Of a stretch of DNA of 64,000 bases, positions 61,029 to 64,000 are shown piece after piece. The translations under genes and the position numbers were made by a program. The notes below the pieces were generated by a model. The model was not told the origin of the DNA. It saw only the letters and a list, made by a program, of their open reading frames with translations, and ran no database searches. This DNA comes from Flaccisagitta enflata (lineage: Eukaryota > Chaetognatha > Sagittoidea > Aphragmophora): NCBI GenBank assembly GCA_965153355.1, contig OZ231127.1, positions 87,978,001 to 88,042,000 of the forward strand, read 5' to 3'. Numbering within the stretch: position 1 is the first letter of the stretch; the number at the start of each line of letters is the position of its first letter.

Positions 61029-61793
61029 AAGAATTTGGCAAGTGAGAATTCTGGCCGAACAACGAAACTCAAAACGAATTTCAAGGGACCAACCAATTTT
61101 CTTCGTTATTGGTGGAATTCTATTATTGCCAACAAAGAAGATTAAAGAAAACAGGTTGAAACGACTACCAATTCATACCTGTAACAAGTGGTATCCTGTT
61201 GGTGGTTGGTCCATTAGAGCGGGCTTAATTTGTATACTCTCTCGCCAGACGCGGAAGGAGCGGAATAGCGATAAAACGCTCCTGAAACAGAATCCACGTT
61301 CATAACCATAGTACATCACATTGTTTGGGTTTTGCACATATAGATTTATGCCGCCGTGAAAAAACTGCAAAAATCGACTCTTACTGTAAATCTGAGTAGA
61401 TTCAATTTGCGAGACCAAAAAAAAATCAACCGAAAATGATTGACATACACAGATGGTCAGGATCGTCAAAAACAGATTTTAAAAAAGAAAAGTTATGATA
61501 AATTTTGTCACGCGGTCAGAGGATGGAGGCAATGAAACTTTTAACATTAAGTTTTCTTACGTGAGTCATTCAACTGTTATAAGTAAACCGAAACTTACAA
61601 ACTTCAACCAACCGAATTGATTTCATATACTTAAATAATGCTGTTATTGAGTGTAAACGCGGTGATTAATGAAATAAACCCCAATTTTATCAAGATGGAG
61701 TATCAGTAATGCGGGAAAAAGTGGAGGGGGGGTGGGGGGGGGGAGCGTAGGGCTGAGCAGTGAGCAACTGCGATGGTGAATTTAGTCTCTCTG
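61029..61793. other. Unassigned DNA, no gene seen
   Basis: A plus-strand frame (61042-61305) and an overlapping minus-strand one show no recognisable domain. A G-run (ggagggggggtggggggggg) lies near 61723. Confidence 0.4.
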
Positions 61794-61974
61794 GGTACAG
61801 TACCTTCCGAGCAAACCAGGCTAAAACTGGAGGATTAATTTTTGTTACTTTAATTTTATTTCCCAAACTTCATTTTTTGTATCTAACTTAATTAAAAGAT
61901 ACTTAATTCCTTGAACATATTTGGCTGTCAAAATCAATAACTCGTGAAATCAAAGTGCATAAAGACATCACTAT

Positions 61975-62593
61975 CACTAGTGCCCACAGAGTGGAAAAAA
62001 GTTCAAGGTCAATGACCAGTGCCCCCACCTGGTTTTTTAGGCTCTACTCAATGTGGGGAAGTGTTTTCTAGCTAAAATCAAATCATCCTTGGGGCGCTTT
62101 TTTAAAAAAATGAAAAATTCAAGATTTTTAGTTTGATTTTGCATAAAAAATCTTAGAGGTTGGCCTGACTTATTTTTTGACAGCATAATGTTAATCCAAG
62201 CAAAATTCCCTTTTGTTTGATAGGTCGCACTATAGGGTTTTAAAAAGAAATACAATTTTCATTTTTTAGGCCACCGTTATGATTTTTGTAACGGTAGCAT
62301 AAAAAATGAAACTTTTATTTCTTTTCAAAACCCTATAGTGCGACCTATCAAATTAAAGGGAATTTCATCAGGAATAACATTATGCTATCAAAAAATAAGT
62401 TGAACCAACCTGCAATCTTTTTCATAAAAAATCATGCCAAAAATCTTGAATTTTGCACTTTTTGCAAAAAGCGCTCCAAGGATGATTTGATTTTGGCCGT
62501 AAACCATCCCCCCACATAAGGTGTGACCCAAAAAACCAGGTGGCGGCACTGGTCATTGACCTTGAACTTTTTTCCACTCTGTGGGCACTAGTG
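61975..62593. mobile_element. Inner palindrome 1 (619 bp)
   Basis: Ends CACTAGTGCCCACAGAGTGG and complement; complementary to the middle (gataggtcgcactatagggt and complement around 62285). CTAT lies on each side and could be a 4-bp duplication. Confidence 0.85.
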
Positions 62594-62597
62594 CTAT

Positions 62598-62861
62598 GGA
62601 GTGTTCTAACCCAGACCATTGGATTCAGCAGAAAATTTTACCTATCCTAGACTGCAAGAACAGCTCAGTCAGACAGTTATTTCAGATTCTATAGCTATTT
62701 AAAGTTTTTAAGGACAATTGTCTCAAAATAATTTAGGACAATTGTCCTTACAAACTTTAAATGGCCATAGAATCTGAAATAATTGTCTGACTGAGCTGTT
62801 CTTGTAGTCTAGGATAGGTAAAATTTTTTGCTGAATCCAATGGTGTGGGTTAGAACACTCC
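62598..62861. mobile_element. Inner palindrome 2 (264 bp)
   Basis: Ends GGAGTGTTCTAACCCAGACC and complement with ccattggattcagcagaaaa; centre ggacaattgtc...gacaattgtcc near 62725. Abuts inner palindrome 1 with only ctat between. Confidence 0.85.
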
Positions 62862-63176
62862 ATATTGATGTCTTCATGCATTTTGATTTCACAAGTTATT
62901 TTTTTTGACAGCCAAATATGTTCAAGGAATCAAGTATTTTTTAGTTAAGTTAGATATAAAAAAAGAAGTTTAGTAATTGAAATTAGAATAACAAAAATTG
63001 ATCCTCCAGTTTTAGCCGGGTTTGCTCGGAAGGTACTGTACCAAATTAAGATTTGAGGGTTCTTTAGGTTTAGTCGTGATTTTATGTCTATTCAATCGTG
63101 AAATTAAAACAATTCCCGATGGGACAAGACAAATGATTTTACAGCTCTAAGAGTTGCATATCCACGAAGACAAAAG

Positions 63177-63319
63177 AAACAACCACCACCACCACCACCA
63201 CCACCACCACCACCACCACCACCACCACCACCACCACCACCACCACCACCACACCACACCACACCACCACCACCACCACCACCACCACCACCACCACCAC
63301 AAAAACAACAAGAAAAAAA

Positions 63320-63415
<96 letters not shown>
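63177..63415. repeat. (CCA)n and (AAC)n microsatellites
   Basis: CCA triplets (about 63177-63300, with two cacacca interruptions) change to AAC triplets (about 63310-63415) through an A-rich junction. His and Thr strings are artefacts. Confidence 0.97.
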
Positions 63416-63417
<2 letters not shown>

Positions 63418-63704
63418 AAAACTTAGCCTCTGTGTCCTTTTGGCCTTTTCACTCCAAACTTCCTCAATAAAGGCAAAAAGAGATGCTTAAAGGAGAAAAA
63501 AAAACAAGATGGATGAAATGATAGATTTAGTCTTTTATCATTCCAAATCGATCCTCGCAAATTGTCAAGTGATCGTGTCCGTCAGTCTGTTGGTCGGTTG
63601 ATTGATTGGTTAGTGGACTCAGTGGGTCTATGGTGCATTAGTCCAAAAATTTCAAAACGCTTTCAGCCAAGAAAATATTGAAATAGACGATGTTTATACA
63701 TTTC

Positions 63705-63880
63705 CATTCATTCATTCATTCATTCATTCATTCATTCATTCATTCATTCATTCATTCATTCATTCATTCATTCATTCATTCATTCATTCATTCATTTGTT
63801 AATATATTCATTCATTCATTTATTCATTCATTCATTTCACCATTCATTCATTCATTCATTCTTTCATTCATTCATTCAAC
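63705..63880. repeat. (ATTC)n microsatellite
   Basis: ATTC tetranucleotides with a few interruptions, the same motif as the array in MRLC intron 2. Confidence 0.96.
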
Positions 63881-64000
63881 CTAGGAAAAAAAAAGCTCAT
63901 TCACAAAAAACATTCATTCATAACGGGCGCATCGTTTGCCTACTTGACCATGTTTCCTTAATTCTTGTGTCACGCGATGCTTGGCCACGAGTTGTTTTTC

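Larger units (their letters stand above)
61794..63042. mobile_element. Outer palindrome of a nested set
   Basis: Arms 61794-61974 and 62862-63042 start ggtacagtaccttccgagca plus aacc and are complementary to gaagacatca/tgatgtcttc at their inner edges. Two further palindromes fill the centre. No transposase; target duplication not identified. Confidence 0.82.

Noticed and set aside
61042-61305. 87-codon plus-strand frame
   Set aside because: No domain, overlapped by an equally long opposite frame.

Overview
This is eukaryotic, almost certainly invertebrate animal DNA: an intron-bearing gene is surrounded by very dense microsatellites, minisatellites and small transposons. There are no prokaryotic operons, ribosome-binding sites or CRISPR arrays, and I saw no tRNA or rRNA genes. 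The one clear host gene is a non-muscle/smooth-muscle type myosin regulatory light chain (MRLC; MYL9/squash type) on the + strand, with five coding exons between 8634 and 14821. Its protein wording looks closer to ecdysozoan/arthropod light chains than to vertebrate ones (recall, not a search), so an arthropod such as a crustacean is a guess.

Layout. 1-8600: short Helentron-like elements, (GT)n/(GTCT)n/(CT)n tracts and a 33-bp minisatellite (4334-7592) split by a TA-flanked MITE. 8600-15490: the MRLC gene. Three of its four introns hold tandem arrays that start in the 3' end of the preceding exon, and a hAT-like MITE with a perfect 8-bp duplication follows the gene. 15490-23360: gene-poor DNA with (CT)n tracts and a Helentron-like element with internal core repeats. 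23366-34476: a foldback element, a dead non-LTR reverse transcriptase, a 30-bp minisatellite split by another MITE, a decayed Tc1/mariner element, a cluster of Helentron-like elements, and long (GATGATGGGAGCA)-type and (GA)n arrays.

34485-45969 is the most unusual object: an 11.5-kb element with about 290-bp terminal inverted repeats and a perfect 8-bp flanking duplication (ACTGTCAT). Most of it is a 7.4-kb internal palindrome. Each palindrome arm carries the same compact unit (TATA box, two C2H2-finger ORFs overlapping by ATGA, an acidic-protein ORF and AATAAA), read outward from an inverted minisatellite centre. The right part also holds a decayed gene of a mobile-element protein family that I infer to be transposase-like. 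The two arms act as filled/empty-site controls: a MITE sits only in the left arm and a Helentron-like element only in the right.

46255-49522 is a nested TA-flanked element containing a foldback element, two 348-bp MITEs and a 584-bp tandem duplication. 49950-54707 is a non-LTR retrotransposon with an open 1152-codon ORF2, embedded between (CT)n tracts. 54846-64000 has giant (GA)n arrays, more Helentron-like copies, a 55-bp satellite grown from one such element, and several large palindromes, including a three-level nested set at 61794-63042.

Two patterns run through the window. First, the Helentron-like elements come in sequence classes in which a 5' subterminal motif changes together with one arm of the 3' hairpin. 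Second, tandem repeats repeatedly grow out of pre-existing functional sequence (exon ends with their splice donors, transposon ends).
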